A stretch of DNA of 64,000 nt from Chryseobacterium ginsenosidimutans (GTDB lineage Bacteria > Bacteroidota > Bacteroidia > Flavobacteriales > Weeksellaceae). A program made the translations under genes and the position numbers. Below the pieces are notes generated by a model. It saw only the letters and a program-made list of their open reading frames with translations, was not told the origin of the DNA and searched no databases. Of the stretch, positions 35,428 through 43,774 are shown one piece after another. The stretch covers positions 1,657,001 to 1,721,000 of the forward strand of contig NZ_JAUSXC010000001.1 in the NCBI RefSeq assembly GCF_030823405.1. The letters run 5' to 3'. The stretch's first letter is position 1. Each line of letters begins with the position of its first letter.

Positions 35428-37163
35428 TGCAGAGCAGAATTACCTACATATTATTTCTTTTCATATCCGTAATTTCTTACGGGCAGGTAAATCTTACGGT
35501 AACTCCTGATAAAACAAGCTATAGCGGAAAAGATGTTGTCAACCTTAGTATTGTACTTGAGATCGAAGGCAGTGAATATAGCCAACAAACTAAACTGCGT
35601 TTACCGGATTTTTCTAAATTTAATTTAATAGGTACCGGATCTGTAAGCAATGGCTTCGTGGATCCTGAAACGAACACTGTAATTTCTCAATCTATAACGA
35701 GGTTAGCTCTTGAACCAAAACAGAAGGGAAAAGTTAAAATCGGTTCATTTCTGATAACAATCAATAATAAAATCTACAAAACCGAACCGTTTGATATTAT
35801 TATAAAAGATGTAGAGAAAAAAGCTGCTGTTGCGAGTGCTTCAAAAGATGTTTATCTGAATATGGAGATTGAAGACCGTGATGTTTATCAGGATCAGGCT
35901 ACAATTGCTGTTCTGAAGGTATATTCCAAAAATATGGATAATTTCAGAAGAGTGAAAAATATCCATCTGCCAAAGCAGGATGATTTGGATGTTTATCCGG
36001 TAAGCTTTGCAAAATCTGAGATTGACCCTTCTGATAACGGAAATATGGCATCACAGGTTTTGGCAGTGTTTATGTTATTTCCCAATGAGGCAGGATACGT
36101 TGAAATTCCTGGAGTTTCGGCATCTGTAAATTCTTATTCTAATAAAAATAAAATTGTTTCCAATAAAGTTAAAATTAACGTTAAAAAACTTCCGGAAGGT
36201 TCTCCCGAATATTTTAAAAATGCGGTCGGTAACTTTAATGTAAGTGTCGCTAATATATCAAAAGAAAAAGCTGAGGTAAAAAAACCAATTAATGTTGTCG
36301 TAAAGGTAAGCGGGGAGGGAAATCTTAAAAATATGGAACTTCCTAAGATTGCAGAATCTCCTGATTATGAGATTTTTGCTCCTAAAATAACTTCACATGT
36401 TACTGTGGGAACAACAGGAATGAAGGGAGAGATTTCAGCAAATTATCTTATTATTCCTAACAAAGCAGGAGAAATTACCATTAAAACCGAACAATTTGCA
36501 TTTTTTGATCCTTCGAGTAAAGAATATGTAGATCTTGGTCAGGAAATATTAGCGGTAAATACATTTTCTCACGATCAAATTATGGAATCTCGTACAACAG
36601 TTGAAAAGGTAAATGAATACACTAATAATTTTCTTGAAACAGTAAATACGCCGGTTTTAAAAACAACATCATTTAAAGTAAAAGAGAAAAGCAAATTTCA
36701 CTGGAATATACTTTTAACCAATATTACAATTCTTTCGGGCTTATTTATAGCTTATCTGCTATTTATAACTTGGCAAAAAAAACGTAAAAGAGCTAAGGAA
36801 ATTATACCTTCCAAACATTTAGGCTCTGTTGCTGAAACAGAAAACGAAATCAGAGAAAATCTTAAAACTGATCTAAATGATTATTTCAGCTACTTAGAAA
36901 ATCTTAAAGATAATGAAGATTATGAAAAGTTTTTTCAAACTTTTGAAGAGCTTGATAATGAGGTAAAAAGACAGTATTCACAGAGTTCCATGGAGGATTT
37001 CAGGAGCTTTTTAGAAAGTAATAAAGGTTCTGCTATTGCCGAAGAATACAGAGTTCTTTCTCAGAAAATACAGATTGAGAAATATGCTCCGGTAAAATCT
37101 CCGGAAGGGATGGAAGAACTTTTGAAAGCAATTGTTAATTTGTATTCTAAGATTAGCAAATAA
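35427..37163 (+). CDS. batD: BatD, oxygen-tolerance protein
   Basis: A 578-residue protein: signal peptide (ISVISYGQ), three to four beta-sandwich domains in the periplasm (about 20-400), a single membrane helix near 430-450 and a cytoplasmic helical C-terminus. This is the BatD layout. The ATG at 35427 is taken, one base overlapping the batC stop. It closes the core operon moxR-GNAT-DUF58-BatD-like-batA-batB-batC-batD. Confidence 0.87.
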   Translation: MQSRITYILFLFISVISYGQVNLTVTPDKTSYSGKDVVNLSIVLEIEGSEYSQQTKLRLPDFSKFNLIGTGSVSNGFVDPETNTVISQSITRLALEPKQKGKVKIGSFLITINNKIYKTEPFDIIIKDVEKKAAVASASKDVYLNMEIEDRDVYQDQATIAVLKVYSKNMDNFRRVKNIHLPKQDDLDVYPVSFAKSEIDPSDNGNMASQVLAVFMLFPNEAGYVEIPGVSASVNSYSNKNKIVSNKVKINVKKLPEGSPEYFKNAVGNFNVSVANISKEKAEVKKPINVVVKVSGEGNLKNMELPKIAESPDYEIFAPKITSHVTVGTTGMKGEISANYLIIPNKAGEITIKTEQFAFFDPSSKEYVDLGQEILAVNTFSHDQIMESRTTVEKVNEYTNNFLETVNTPVLKTTSFKVKEKSKFHWNILLTNITILSGLFIAYLLFITWQKKRKRAKEIIPSKHLGSVAETENEIRENLKTDLNDYFSYLENLKDNEDYEKFFQTFEELDNEVKRQYSQSSMEDFRSFLESNKGSAIAEEYRVLSQKIQIEKYAPVKSPEGMEELLKAIVNLYSKISK

Positions 37164-37208
37164 TCAATTTATTTTCATATTTTTGCGAAATTATTAATTG
37201 CAAATAAA

Positions 37209-37811
37209 ATGGAGATATTTAATAATTTTTCTATAAAAGAGATTATCACCTGTTTTATGGTACTGTTTGCAGTAATCGATATTATAGGATCAATTCCGGT
37301 TGTGGTGAGTCTTCAGCAAAAATTCGGACAGATTGAAGCCAGAAAAGCATCTCTTATAGCAGGTGCAATTATGCTTGTTTTCCTTTTTGTAGGGGATAAA
37401 ATACTAAAGTTTATCGGAGTTGATGTCAATTCTTTTGCTATTGCAGGAGCATTCGTTATTTTTATAATCGCCCTGGAAATGATTTTAGGAATTGAAATTA
37501 ATAAAACTTCAGAATTGAAAGCCGCATCAATCGTACCAATTGCTTTTCCTTTGGTGGCAGGAGCAGGAACCTTAACAACAACCTTATCTCTAAAAGCTGA
37601 ATTTCACGATATTAATATTATTTTTGGGATTATTCTCAACACAATTTTCGTATATTTGGTGCTGAAATCTGCAACATGGTTAGAGAAGAAAATGGGTGAT
37701 GCTACATTGGCTATTTTACAGAAAGTTTTCGGGATTATCCTTTTGGCGATTTCAATTAAATTATTCACCGCAAATTTTGCGCAGCTGGTGCAGAATTATA
37801 TTAATTTTTAA
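37209..37811 (+). CDS. MarC family integral membrane protein
   Basis: A 200-residue protein with six membrane helices and the MarC/UPF0056 signatures (DIIGSIPVVVSL; PIAFPLVAGAGTLTTTLSL). The function of the family is not known; the original link to multiple antibiotic resistance was not upheld. A TATTTTTG box at 37178-37185 may give it its own promoter after batD. A small membrane protein follows five bases later. Confidence 0.88.
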   Translation: MEIFNNFSIKEIITCFMVLFAVIDIIGSIPVVVSLQQKFGQIEARKASLIAGAIMLVFLFVGDKILKFIGVDVNSFAIAGAFVIFIIALEMILGIEINKTSELKAASIVPIAFPLVAGAGTLTTTLSLKAEFHDINIIFGIILNTIFVYLVLKSATWLEKKMGDATLAILQKVFGIILLAISIKLFTANFAQLVQNYINF

Positions 37812-37816
37812 GAGTT

Positions 37817-38011
37817 ATGCAGAAGTTTTATAAAGTATTTTTGGTACTATTTATCGTTTTCATCGCAATCAACCTTTACGCTTTAGACTGGCAATCAGAT
37901 ATTTTATCTGAAGATAACCTGAAGTTTGTTTTTTCAATTGCTTCAGCGGCTATCGGTCTTATTTTACTTCTTGTAATGAATACATGGAGTAAAATTGGAG
38001 TAAGGAAATAA
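37817..38011 (+). CDS. Small two-helix membrane protein
   Basis: A 64-residue protein with two membrane helices (about 6-24 and 37-56) joined by a short acidic loop. It begins five bases after the MarC stop, so it is co-transcribed with it, and a terminator follows. No family was recognised. Gene status is supported by spacing and composition. Confidence 0.6.
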   Translation: MQKFYKVFLVLFIVFIAINLYALDWQSDILSEDNLKFVFSIASAAIGLILLLVMNTWSKIGVRK

Positions 38012-38033
38012 TTTTAAAATTACATTATTTTAT

Positions 38034-38066
38034 ATAACCTCTTTCAGTTCTGAAGGAGGTTTTTTG
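38034..38066 (+). terminator. Terminator after the MarC unit
   Basis: Stem AACCTC plus TTTCAG paired with CTGAA and GAGGTT, with a two-base loop and a run of T after it. Confidence 0.85.
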
Positions 38067-38119
38067 TTTTGATTAATCTGAAATTTATTTTTATAAAACT
38101 TTTATGAACACAAATTTTA

Positions 38120-38191
38120 TATCATTCAGTTGTCATTCTGTAGTAAGCTCGACAGAGTATTTTGAATTATTATATATTCTGCGGAATGATA
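38120..38191. repeat. Possible intergenic inverted-repeat element
   Basis: The ends TATCATTC and GAATGATA form an 8-bp inverted repeat spanning 72 bases, with inner CATTCTG and CTGCGGAATG. It resembles the CATTCTG-type palindromic intergenic elements of Bacteroidota. Only one copy is seen here, so this is tentative. Confidence 0.35.
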
Positions 38192-38206
38192 AAATAAGCT
38201 CTATTC

Positions 38207-39175
38207 CTATTTAAGAATTACAAGATTTTTTAAAACGGCTTCTGATTTCAATTCAGTTTCAGTCCATTCTTTTTCCGGATTACTTTGAGCAGTAATTCCT
38301 CCTCCTACGAATAGATGTACAGAATCCTTATATAATTTCGAGCAACGGAGATTTACAAAATACTGTACGGTTTCCTCAGTTTCTATTTTAATATAACCCG
38401 CATAAAGCTCGCGCGGAAATTTTTCTAAGTTTTGGATATTCTCCTTACAAAAATCCTTTGGAATACCACAAACAGCAGGAGTTGGGTGCAATTCCTGAAT
38501 AATTTTATCTAAATTTTCAGGTTTTATCTTTGCATTAAAATCTGTTCTCAGGTGTTTTATATTTCCTGAAATATGATCGTAAGTATCTGACTCTTGAATG
38601 TTTTCAGAATAAGTATTTAAAATATTTCTGATATATGAAGAAACAGGTTTTTGTTCTTCAATTTCCTTTTCTGACCAGTTTTCTGAAACGGGAAGCGTAC
38701 CCGCAAGACTCATGGTTTCAAAAGCGTGAGTATTTTTATTGAATTTCCCTAGAACCTCTGAGAATGCTCCCATCCATGAATTATTAGCATCAATAAAGAT
38801 ATATCTGAAAGCATTCGGATAAGAATTGCAAAGGTTCTTAAAGCTCTCTTTTAAATCAATCTGTTGGAAATCGGTAAAGATTTTTCTTCTCGAATAAACC
38901 AGTTTCGGAAGTTGATTCACTTTGATAATTTCGATAACTTTTTCTAGATTTTCTAAATATTCTTGCTTTGTTTCAGCAATAAATTCGTTATCGTCTTTTT
39001 TCAAAAAGTTATAAGAAGTTACTATTTCAAAGTTTTCGTAATTTACTTCAACAATTTCTCCATTAAAGTTTAGGTGGCTTAAACCGTCAAAAGAATAAAA
39101 TTGAATATGATTTTCGGTTTTATTTTCGCCTGTTGAATACAGTTTCTCGTCGAATGGGAATTTGAAATAAATCAT
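38207..39175 (-). CDS. menF: Isochorismate synthase (chorismate-binding enzyme)
   Basis: A 322-residue chorismate-utilising enzyme that converts chorismate to isochorismate. The C-terminal domain shows the family motifs: ETMSLAGTLP, HLRTDF, LHPTPAVCGIP, ELYAGYI, NLRCSKLY and the closing GGGITAQSNPEKEWTETELKSE with the acids that hold Mg. In this organism it most likely starts menaquinone synthesis, together with menC at 12.3 kb. It is shorter than E. coli MenF, as usual for flavobacteria. It lies 21 bases after the beta-barrel gene on the same strand. Confidence 0.85.
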   Translation of the reverse strand: MIYFKFPFDEKLYSTGENKTENHIQFYSFDGLSHLNFNGEIVEVNYENFEIVTSYNFLKKDDNEFIAETKQEYLENLEKVIEIIKVNQLPKLVYSRRKIFTDFQQIDLKESFKNLCNSYPNAFRYIFIDANNSWMGAFSEVLGKFNKNTHAFETMSLAGTLPVSENWSEKEIEEQKPVSSYIRNILNTYSENIQESDTYDHISGNIKHLRTDFNAKIKPENLDKIIQELHPTPAVCGIPKDFCKENIQNLEKFPRELYAGYIKIETEETVQYFVNLRCSKLYKDSVHLFVGGGITAQSNPEKEWTETELKSEAVLKNLVILK

Positions 39176-39196
39176 TATGGATAAATTTTTGAAAAA

Positions 39197-40093
39197 TCAG
39201 GGTTTTGAAATAATATAGGAAATTCCGAAATTGATTTTTCTTTCTGCAAAGGTATTGCTAGTCTTAAAAATGTCAAAATCAAACGAGCTGTTTTTTAACG
39301 AAATATTCTTCATTTGGTATTGCTGATAATCCAAAGACAATAAAATCTTCCTGAAAAGTCTGTATTGAACACCAAAAGAAAACCCGATGTTGGTTTGGTC
39401 AGCTTTAAAATCATCCAATTTATTAAGAATATTACTTTCAGGAACTAAAAACTGCATTTTGTAGACATTTTTATTAATCAAAAACCCTGCAAATGGTCGG
39501 ATATTTTTCCATTCATAGAATAATTTTAATTGTAAAGCATATTCAAAATGTTTATTGTCAAATCTTTGGAAGAGAAGCGGTTGATGATCCTGAGTGAAAT
39601 AAAATCCGTTGAGATAAGTGTCTTCTTTATTGGCATCAAGGTTGAAAGTAGAATTCCAATGGTAGATATTTGCAGAAATCATTAATGAAAGTTGCGGTGT
39701 AATAATATTTTTTGATAGCCAGATTCCCAGGTTTTCGCCAAATTGCTGTTTATTGGTAAATCCTTTTGTAAAAGAACTGTTTTTTATACCAATTCCTGCT
39801 TCAAAGCCGTATTGGAAAGTGCTTGCTTTTTGTTTTCTAGCTCTGTTTATTGCCCGTTGCTTTTCAAGTTCTTCTTTATAAATATTTCGGACGAATTTTG
39901 TTTCCACAATTTTTAATTCCGGAAATAATAGATCATTTTTTTTAAATTTTATAGGTTTCATCAAGTAAACCGTATCATGAACTACAACTTTTTCATAGAC
40001 GTAAACGGTATCAACTTTCTTTTTCCTTTGCTTTTGAGCAAATGAAAAGTTGACGGTTATCATCAAAAAAACGAGTAGTAACTTTCTAAACAT
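39197..40093 (-). CDS. Outer membrane beta-barrel protein
   Basis: A 298-residue protein with a signal peptide (FLMITVNFSFAQ), a basic periplasmic segment containing DTVYVYEK and HDTVYLMKP, and a C-terminal region of alternating strands (about 110-298) that reads like a small outer-membrane barrel. It starts 15 bases after the sigma factor gene. In Bacteroidota, barrel proteins of this kind are often encoded beside an ECF sigma factor. Its substrate or role is unknown. Confidence 0.65.
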   Translation of the reverse strand: MFRKLLLVFLMITVNFSFAQKQRKKKVDTVYVYEKVVVHDTVYLMKPIKFKKNDLLFPELKIVETKFVRNIYKEELEKQRAINRARKQKASTFQYGFEAGIGIKNSSFTKGFTNKQQFGENLGIWLSKNIITPQLSLMISANIYHWNSTFNLDANKEDTYLNGFYFTQDHQPLLFQRFDNKHFEYALQLKLFYEWKNIRPFAGFLINKNVYKMQFLVPESNILNKLDDFKADQTNIGFSFGVQYRLFRKILLSLDYQQYQMKNISLKNSSFDFDIFKTSNTFAERKINFGISYIISKP

Positions 40094-40108
40094 GATTGGT
40101 TATTAAGT

Positions 40109-41209
40109 TTATCTTTCTAAAAATATTGTGTCTCTTTTAATAATTTTCTTGACAATAATTACTTTTTTAGTTTCTTCATCTACTGAATCTTTAATAAAGC
40201 TTTTCTTTATGTTTTTACCTTTTTTACCTTCTTCATTTGTTTTGATTCTGGAAATTTCTTCCTGAGAATTTGTCAAAATTTCAGAAGTAGAGTTTTTATT
40301 AGCAGACTTATTATCTAAAGATACATTTGAAGCTTTTCCTAAATTTTCAACTTGGTAGCTTGAAATTTCTTGCTTTTCTTTAACTATAGCCGAGTTAATA
40401 ATTGTTTTGTTTTGTGGAAACAAGTTTTTTGGGCTTAAAAAGAATATAGAACCCGCAATGATCACAAAAAATGTAGAAATAATTGCAACTTTTTTTGTTA
40501 AAACCTGTCCGGAATATGCTGAAAAAGTTAAACTTTTAATTATAATATCCTTAGGAATTTCAAGTTTTTTTGAAGGTGAAATTGTAAAATCTGAAAGTTT
40601 ACTCTGAAAAGTTTGCGCCCAAAGCAATCCTCCAAGTCCGAAAATTACAAGTAGTTGTGCCATTTTCTTTTTCGGTGTGTTGTGATCAACAACATTATTC
40701 AGTAAATAATTCTGGACGGCTTTTTTCGCCCTCAAAAGATGAGATTTTGAGGTATTTACTGTAATTCCCAGCAAGCCCGAAATTTCTGCGTGCGAATGAT
40801 TTTCAATAAAAAATAAATTGAAAACAGATTTGTGATGGGGTGGGAGGCTGTCTATCGAAGACAGTAATTCTTCATTGGTAAAATCATAAATGAAGACATT
40901 TTTTTCTTCCAAAAGATGGTGTTCCATTTCTGAAGTATCTGGAATTTCTGATGTTTCGGTAGTGATAAAGATATCTTTACTGTATTTGCGAATATGTTGT
41001 AAAGCATTGTTCACTACAATTTTTTTGAGCCAGGCAAATAATGCTTTTTCATCTTTTAATTGATGATCTTTCTGCATCGCAGTAATAAAACTGTCTTGAA
41101 CAATGTCTTCTGCCGTGTAAATATCCTGTACATATCTGCGGCAAATCCCCAAAAGTTTTGGGGATAAACCTAAATAAATTTTGTTCCAGTCCGGCTTTAT
41201 TTTAGACAT
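40109..41209 (-). CDS. ECF sigma factor with C-terminal membrane extension
   Basis: The first 170 of 366 residues form an ECF sigma-70 factor: region 2 (RRYVQDIYTAEDIVQDSFITAMQ; KALFAWLKKIVVNNALQHIRK) and region 4 (IDSLPPHHKSVFNLFF; HAEISGLLGITVNTSKSHLLRAKKAV). The remaining roughly 195 residues are unusual: a hydrophobic stretch near 188-203, a segment (KLSDFTISPSKKLEIP) resembling the N-terminus of Bacteroidota anti-sigma proteins, a strong membrane helix near 243-262, and a charged tail ending KKIIKRDTIFLER. It looks like a sigma factor fused to an anti-sigma-like module. It is four bases from the upstream lipoprotein. Confidence 0.8.
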   Translation of the reverse strand: MSKIKPDWNKIYLGLSPKLLGICRRYVQDIYTAEDIVQDSFITAMQKDHQLKDEKALFAWLKKIVVNNALQHIRKYSKDIFITTETSEIPDTSEMEHHLLEEKNVFIYDFTNEELLSSIDSLPPHHKSVFNLFFIENHSHAEISGLLGITVNTSKSHLLRAKKAVQNYLLNNVVDHNTPKKKMAQLLVIFGLGGLLWAQTFQSKLSDFTISPSKKLEIPKDIIIKSLTFSAYSGQVLTKKVAIISTFFVIIAGSIFFLSPKNLFPQNKTIINSAIVKEKQEISSYQVENLGKASNVSLDNKSANKNSTSEILTNSQEEISRIKTNEEGKKGKNIKKSFIKDSVDEETKKVIIVKKIIKRDTIFLER

Positions 41210-41213
41210 AGTT

Positions 41214-42275
41214 CTAGTTTTCTACAACATAGATTGCATTAAAAGTTGACGTATAGTTTATAGTTCCGTTCTGTGTACCGTTTATATTTTGTGTTTCTAC
41301 CCCATTGATAAATACTTTCCCGGTATAAGAATTAGTAGGAGTGCTATATTTTATCATATATACATTGTTGTTTAATACAAATAAATCCTGAATATAAGAT
41401 AAAGAAGAGAAACTTGTATTAATTATGCTGTTATTTTTAAAATATTCGTTCCCTTGGTTGTAATAGGTAGTGTACAAATCGTTGCTATTTTCATCTGAAG
41501 CAATTTTTCCGTAGAAAGGAAGGCTTAAGCTGTAATCCCCGATTAGTGTTTCTGTATTTGCAGAAATATTTTTAGAATAATATTTAGCATTTTTCTGGAA
41601 AAGAATGTGTAAACCGCTTGTATTTTTTGCAAAATTGAATACATAATTCGGATTACCCAACGAGTTGAAAACGGTGTTTTTGAAATAACCTCTGTCTGTA
41701 TTCTGATTGCTGTCTACAATAAGAGCAGAAACGTAAACATCTGCCCCGTTAATAAAAACTCCTTCTGCAGACGGACTGTACTGACTTTGGTAAAGAAGTG
41801 TTTTAACGCCGTTTTTCCAATAACAAAGTTCATATCTCTGCGCTGGAGTTGCCGGTGAGAGATTTTCAACGTATCCCGCAAAATAGATATCTCCGTTGTT
41901 GACAGCAAAACCTGTAATGTCATTTTGGGCAGTAGAAGGGATTCCCAGGTATTGTTTGATCTCACTTTTGATTCCGTTTTTCCAGAAGTAATGTATAGAT
42001 TTGAATGATGTAGGAGTTGGCCCGTTACTTCCTGTAACATATACATTATTATTTTCAGCTTTAATTTCCAAAGGAACCAAGTTATCTCCACCGGTAAGAT
42101 CTGTTTTCACATTGTTTTTCCAATAGCAGGCTTTGCTGTTTTCTCTTCCTGCAATATACACGTCGTAAGACTGTGCAACCGATTTTTCCATTTCTTCACT
42201 CATACTGCTCTCATTACTACAAGAATTAAAAACAGATAAAATGAACACACAAAAAGGTAAAAGTAATTTTTTCAT
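41214..42275 (-). CDS. Lipoprotein with repeated beta-propeller-like units
   Basis: A 353-residue lipoprotein: signal peptide with lipobox FNSC (Cys at 19), then repeats of about 45-50 residues sharing YxAGxxxN...YWKNGVKT (for example IAGRENSKACYWKNNVKT and YWKNGVKTLLYQSQ). The pattern suggests a beta-propeller. It is the first gene of a unit with the sigma factor and the barrel protein, so it may be part of the same surface-sensing system. Function is unknown. Confidence 0.65.
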   Translation of the reverse strand: MKKLLLPFCVFILSVFNSCSNESSMSEEMEKSVAQSYDVYIAGRENSKACYWKNNVKTDLTGGDNLVPLEIKAENNNVYVTGSNGPTPTSFKSIHYFWKNGIKSEIKQYLGIPSTAQNDITGFAVNNGDIYFAGYVENLSPATPAQRYELCYWKNGVKTLLYQSQYSPSAEGVFINGADVYVSALIVDSNQNTDRGYFKNTVFNSLGNPNYVFNFAKNTSGLHILFQKNAKYYSKNISANTETLIGDYSLSLPFYGKIASDENSNDLYTTYYNQGNEYFKNNSIINTSFSSLSYIQDLFVLNNNVYMIKYSTPTNSYTGKVFINGVETQNINGTQNGTINYTSTFNAIYVVEN

Positions 42276-42341
42276 AAAGAATTATTTTTTAAGTTTCTAC
42301 CAATAAGATGCATAATTTTAGAAAGGTTGCAGTCATGATAC

Positions 42342-42369
42342 AAAAAAAGCTCAAATTTTTTTGAGCTTT
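42342..42369 (-). terminator. Terminator after the hotdog thioesterase
   Basis: Stem AAAGCTCAAA/TTTGAGCTTT with a short T loop; on the minus strand a run of seven T follows. It lies 22 bases beyond the stop of the gene at 42391. Confidence 0.85.
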
Positions 42370-42390
42370 GTATTTTACGTTAATTAAAAA

Positions 42391-42825
42391 CTATTTATTA
42401 ATGATAGCATTCGTCATTGTTGTATGATTAATCAGCTGACCTTTTTCATCACGAATTTCAATTTCTGAAACATGCATTGTTTTTCCTTTTCGGATGAATC
42501 TGGCGACTGCAGTTACCATTCCGTCTTTTTTACTTCTTAAATGATTAGAATTGATATTCGTGCCCACTCCGAAATATTTTTCGCCATCAATAAAAATATT
42601 AGACAGGCTAGAACCCATTGTTTCTGCCAAAACACAGCTTGCTCCGCCGTGCATAATACCAAAAGGCTGGTGTATTTTCGGTGAAACAGGCATTGTTGCT
42701 GTTAACGTTTCATTTTCAAGATCAATATCTATGAATTTTATATCTAGGGTTTTTGCGAATGTTTCTTCACCCCATTGGTTGATGAATTCTAATATCTGTT
42801 CTTTTGTTTTATCTTTCGTATACAT
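42391..42825 (-). CDS. Hotdog-fold thioesterase, PaaI/MenI-like
   Basis: A 144-residue single-domain hotdog thioesterase. The active-site helix and loop read QPFGIMHGGASCVLAETMGS, the pattern of the PaaI/YdiI group. YdiI/MenI members hydrolyse 1,4-dihydroxy-2-naphthoyl-CoA in menaquinone synthesis, and with menC and an isochorismate synthase elsewhere in this window that is a reasonable candidate role. Another aryl- or acyl-CoA is possible. It lies 38 bases after the acyltransferase gene and is followed by a good terminator. Confidence 0.8.
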   Translation of the reverse strand: MYTKDKTKEQILEFINQWGEETFAKTLDIKFIDIDLENETLTATMPVSPKIHQPFGIMHGGASCVLAETMGSSLSNIFIDGEKYFGVGTNINSNHLRSKKDGMVTAVARFIRKGKTMHVSEIEIRDEKGQLINHTTMTNAIINK

Positions 42826-42863
42826 ATCTACATGAGTAATGAATAATTGATAATAAGTAATTT

Positions 42864-43460
42864 CTAACTTTTAACTTCTGAATCATTTCCCATAATATTC
42901 GGATTCCAATTTTCAGGAATTTTTGGGACAATATCATTTTTGATATAATAATCCTGAATTTCTTTAACGATCTCTGAAAAAGGAACGGAAGCAATTCTTT
43001 CATACGGAATAGTATATCCTAAATAAACTGTTTTTCTTTTAAAATCTCCGGCTGCCAATACGATAGGTACTTTTGCCGCCAAAGCCATATGATAAAACCC
43101 TTTTCTCCATTTCGGAACCCAACTTCTTGTACCTTCCGGAGTGATGACCAAGCTGAAATTATCTTTTTCAAATTGTTTTGCGACAAAATTTACAAGATCA
43201 TTTTTCTGGCTTCTGTCAATACCGATTCCTCCCAGACCTTTTACAAGCCCGCCGTACCATGCTTTTGTGTGAGCATCTTTAATGATGATTTTTAAGGGCT
43301 TTTTTAATGACCAATAGGCAAGATTTCCCAGGATATATTCCATATTGTGGGTGTGGGGTGCTACCACAAGAATACACCTGTTCAGGCTGTCTGCATCGCC
43401 CTGTAAAACGACTTTCCAACCCATTAGTTTTAGCATCAGTTTGCCAATCAGCTTTCTCAT
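42864..43460 (-). CDS. PlsC-like 1-acylglycerophosphate acyltransferase
   Basis: A 198-residue membrane-associated acyltransferase of the PlsC family, transferring an acyl group to a lysophospholipid or a related lipid. The donor-site motif is VVAPHTHNMEYILG, where the usual HX4D reads HX4E. The second motif ITPEGTRS is intact, and the third is KVPIVLAAGDF. The length is near that of the short family members. It shares a transcript with the thioesterase downstream. The acidic swap could change activity or be a lineage trait. Confidence 0.8.
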   Translation of the reverse strand: MRKLIGKLMLKLMGWKVVLQGDADSLNRCILVVAPHTHNMEYILGNLAYWSLKKPLKIIIKDAHTKAWYGGLVKGLGGIGIDRSQKNDLVNFVAKQFEKDNFSLVITPEGTRSWVPKWRKGFYHMALAAKVPIVLAAGDFKRKTVYLGYTIPYERIASVPFSEIVKEIQDYYIKNDIVPKIPENWNPNIMGNDSEVKS

Positions 43461-43478
43461 ATACTTTGAATTAAAACA

Positions 43479-43508
43479 AAAAAAGTATAACCAAAGTGGT
43501 TATACTCT
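43479..43508 (-). terminator. Terminator of the 20-codon gene
   Basis: Stem AGTATAACCA/TGGTTATACT with a short loop; seven T follow on the minus strand. It starts 26 bases after the stop of the short frame at 43535. Confidence 0.88.
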
Positions 43509-43534
43509 ACAAATATATTGAAATATTATCGCTC

Positions 43535-43597
43535 TTAAAACAAACCGCTGATTAAATCTACGATTTTCATTACAATTTCTAGTGCTAGTTGTACCAT
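43535..43597 (-). CDS. Possible 20-residue hydrophobic peptide
   Basis: A frame of 20 codons, MVQLALEIVMKIVDLISGLF, lies between a consensus promoter (43644-43673) and a strong terminator (43479-43508) on the minus strand. The peptide is amphipathic or hydrophobic with two acidic residues and one Lys, much like small membrane-active or hydrophobic regulatory peptides. The transcript would be about 160 bases. The same transcript could instead be a small RNA. No neighbour suggests a role. Confidence 0.45.
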   Translation of the reverse strand: MVQLALEIVMKIVDLISGLF

Positions 43598-43643
43598 GAT
43601 TTTTAAGTATTTATTGAGTGTTTGGTTATTAATTTTTTCTACA

Positions 43644-43673
43644 CAAATATAAAGTTTTTTATTGATATGCAAA
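43644..43673 (-). promoter_or_regulatory. Consensus promoter of the 20-codon gene
   Basis: On the minus strand TTTG, 18 bases, TATATTTG: one of the best two matches to the flavobacterial consensus in the window. The predicted leader to the ATG at 43597 is about 43 bases. Confidence 0.8.
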
Positions 43674-43774
43674 CTAAATATTATGTTTTATTGTTTTTTT
43701 TATGAGAGAAGAAGAGTGTGAATTTCAAACGGTTGAGTTGTCCATTCACACCTTCAGCCACTCTCTGAAGTTAA

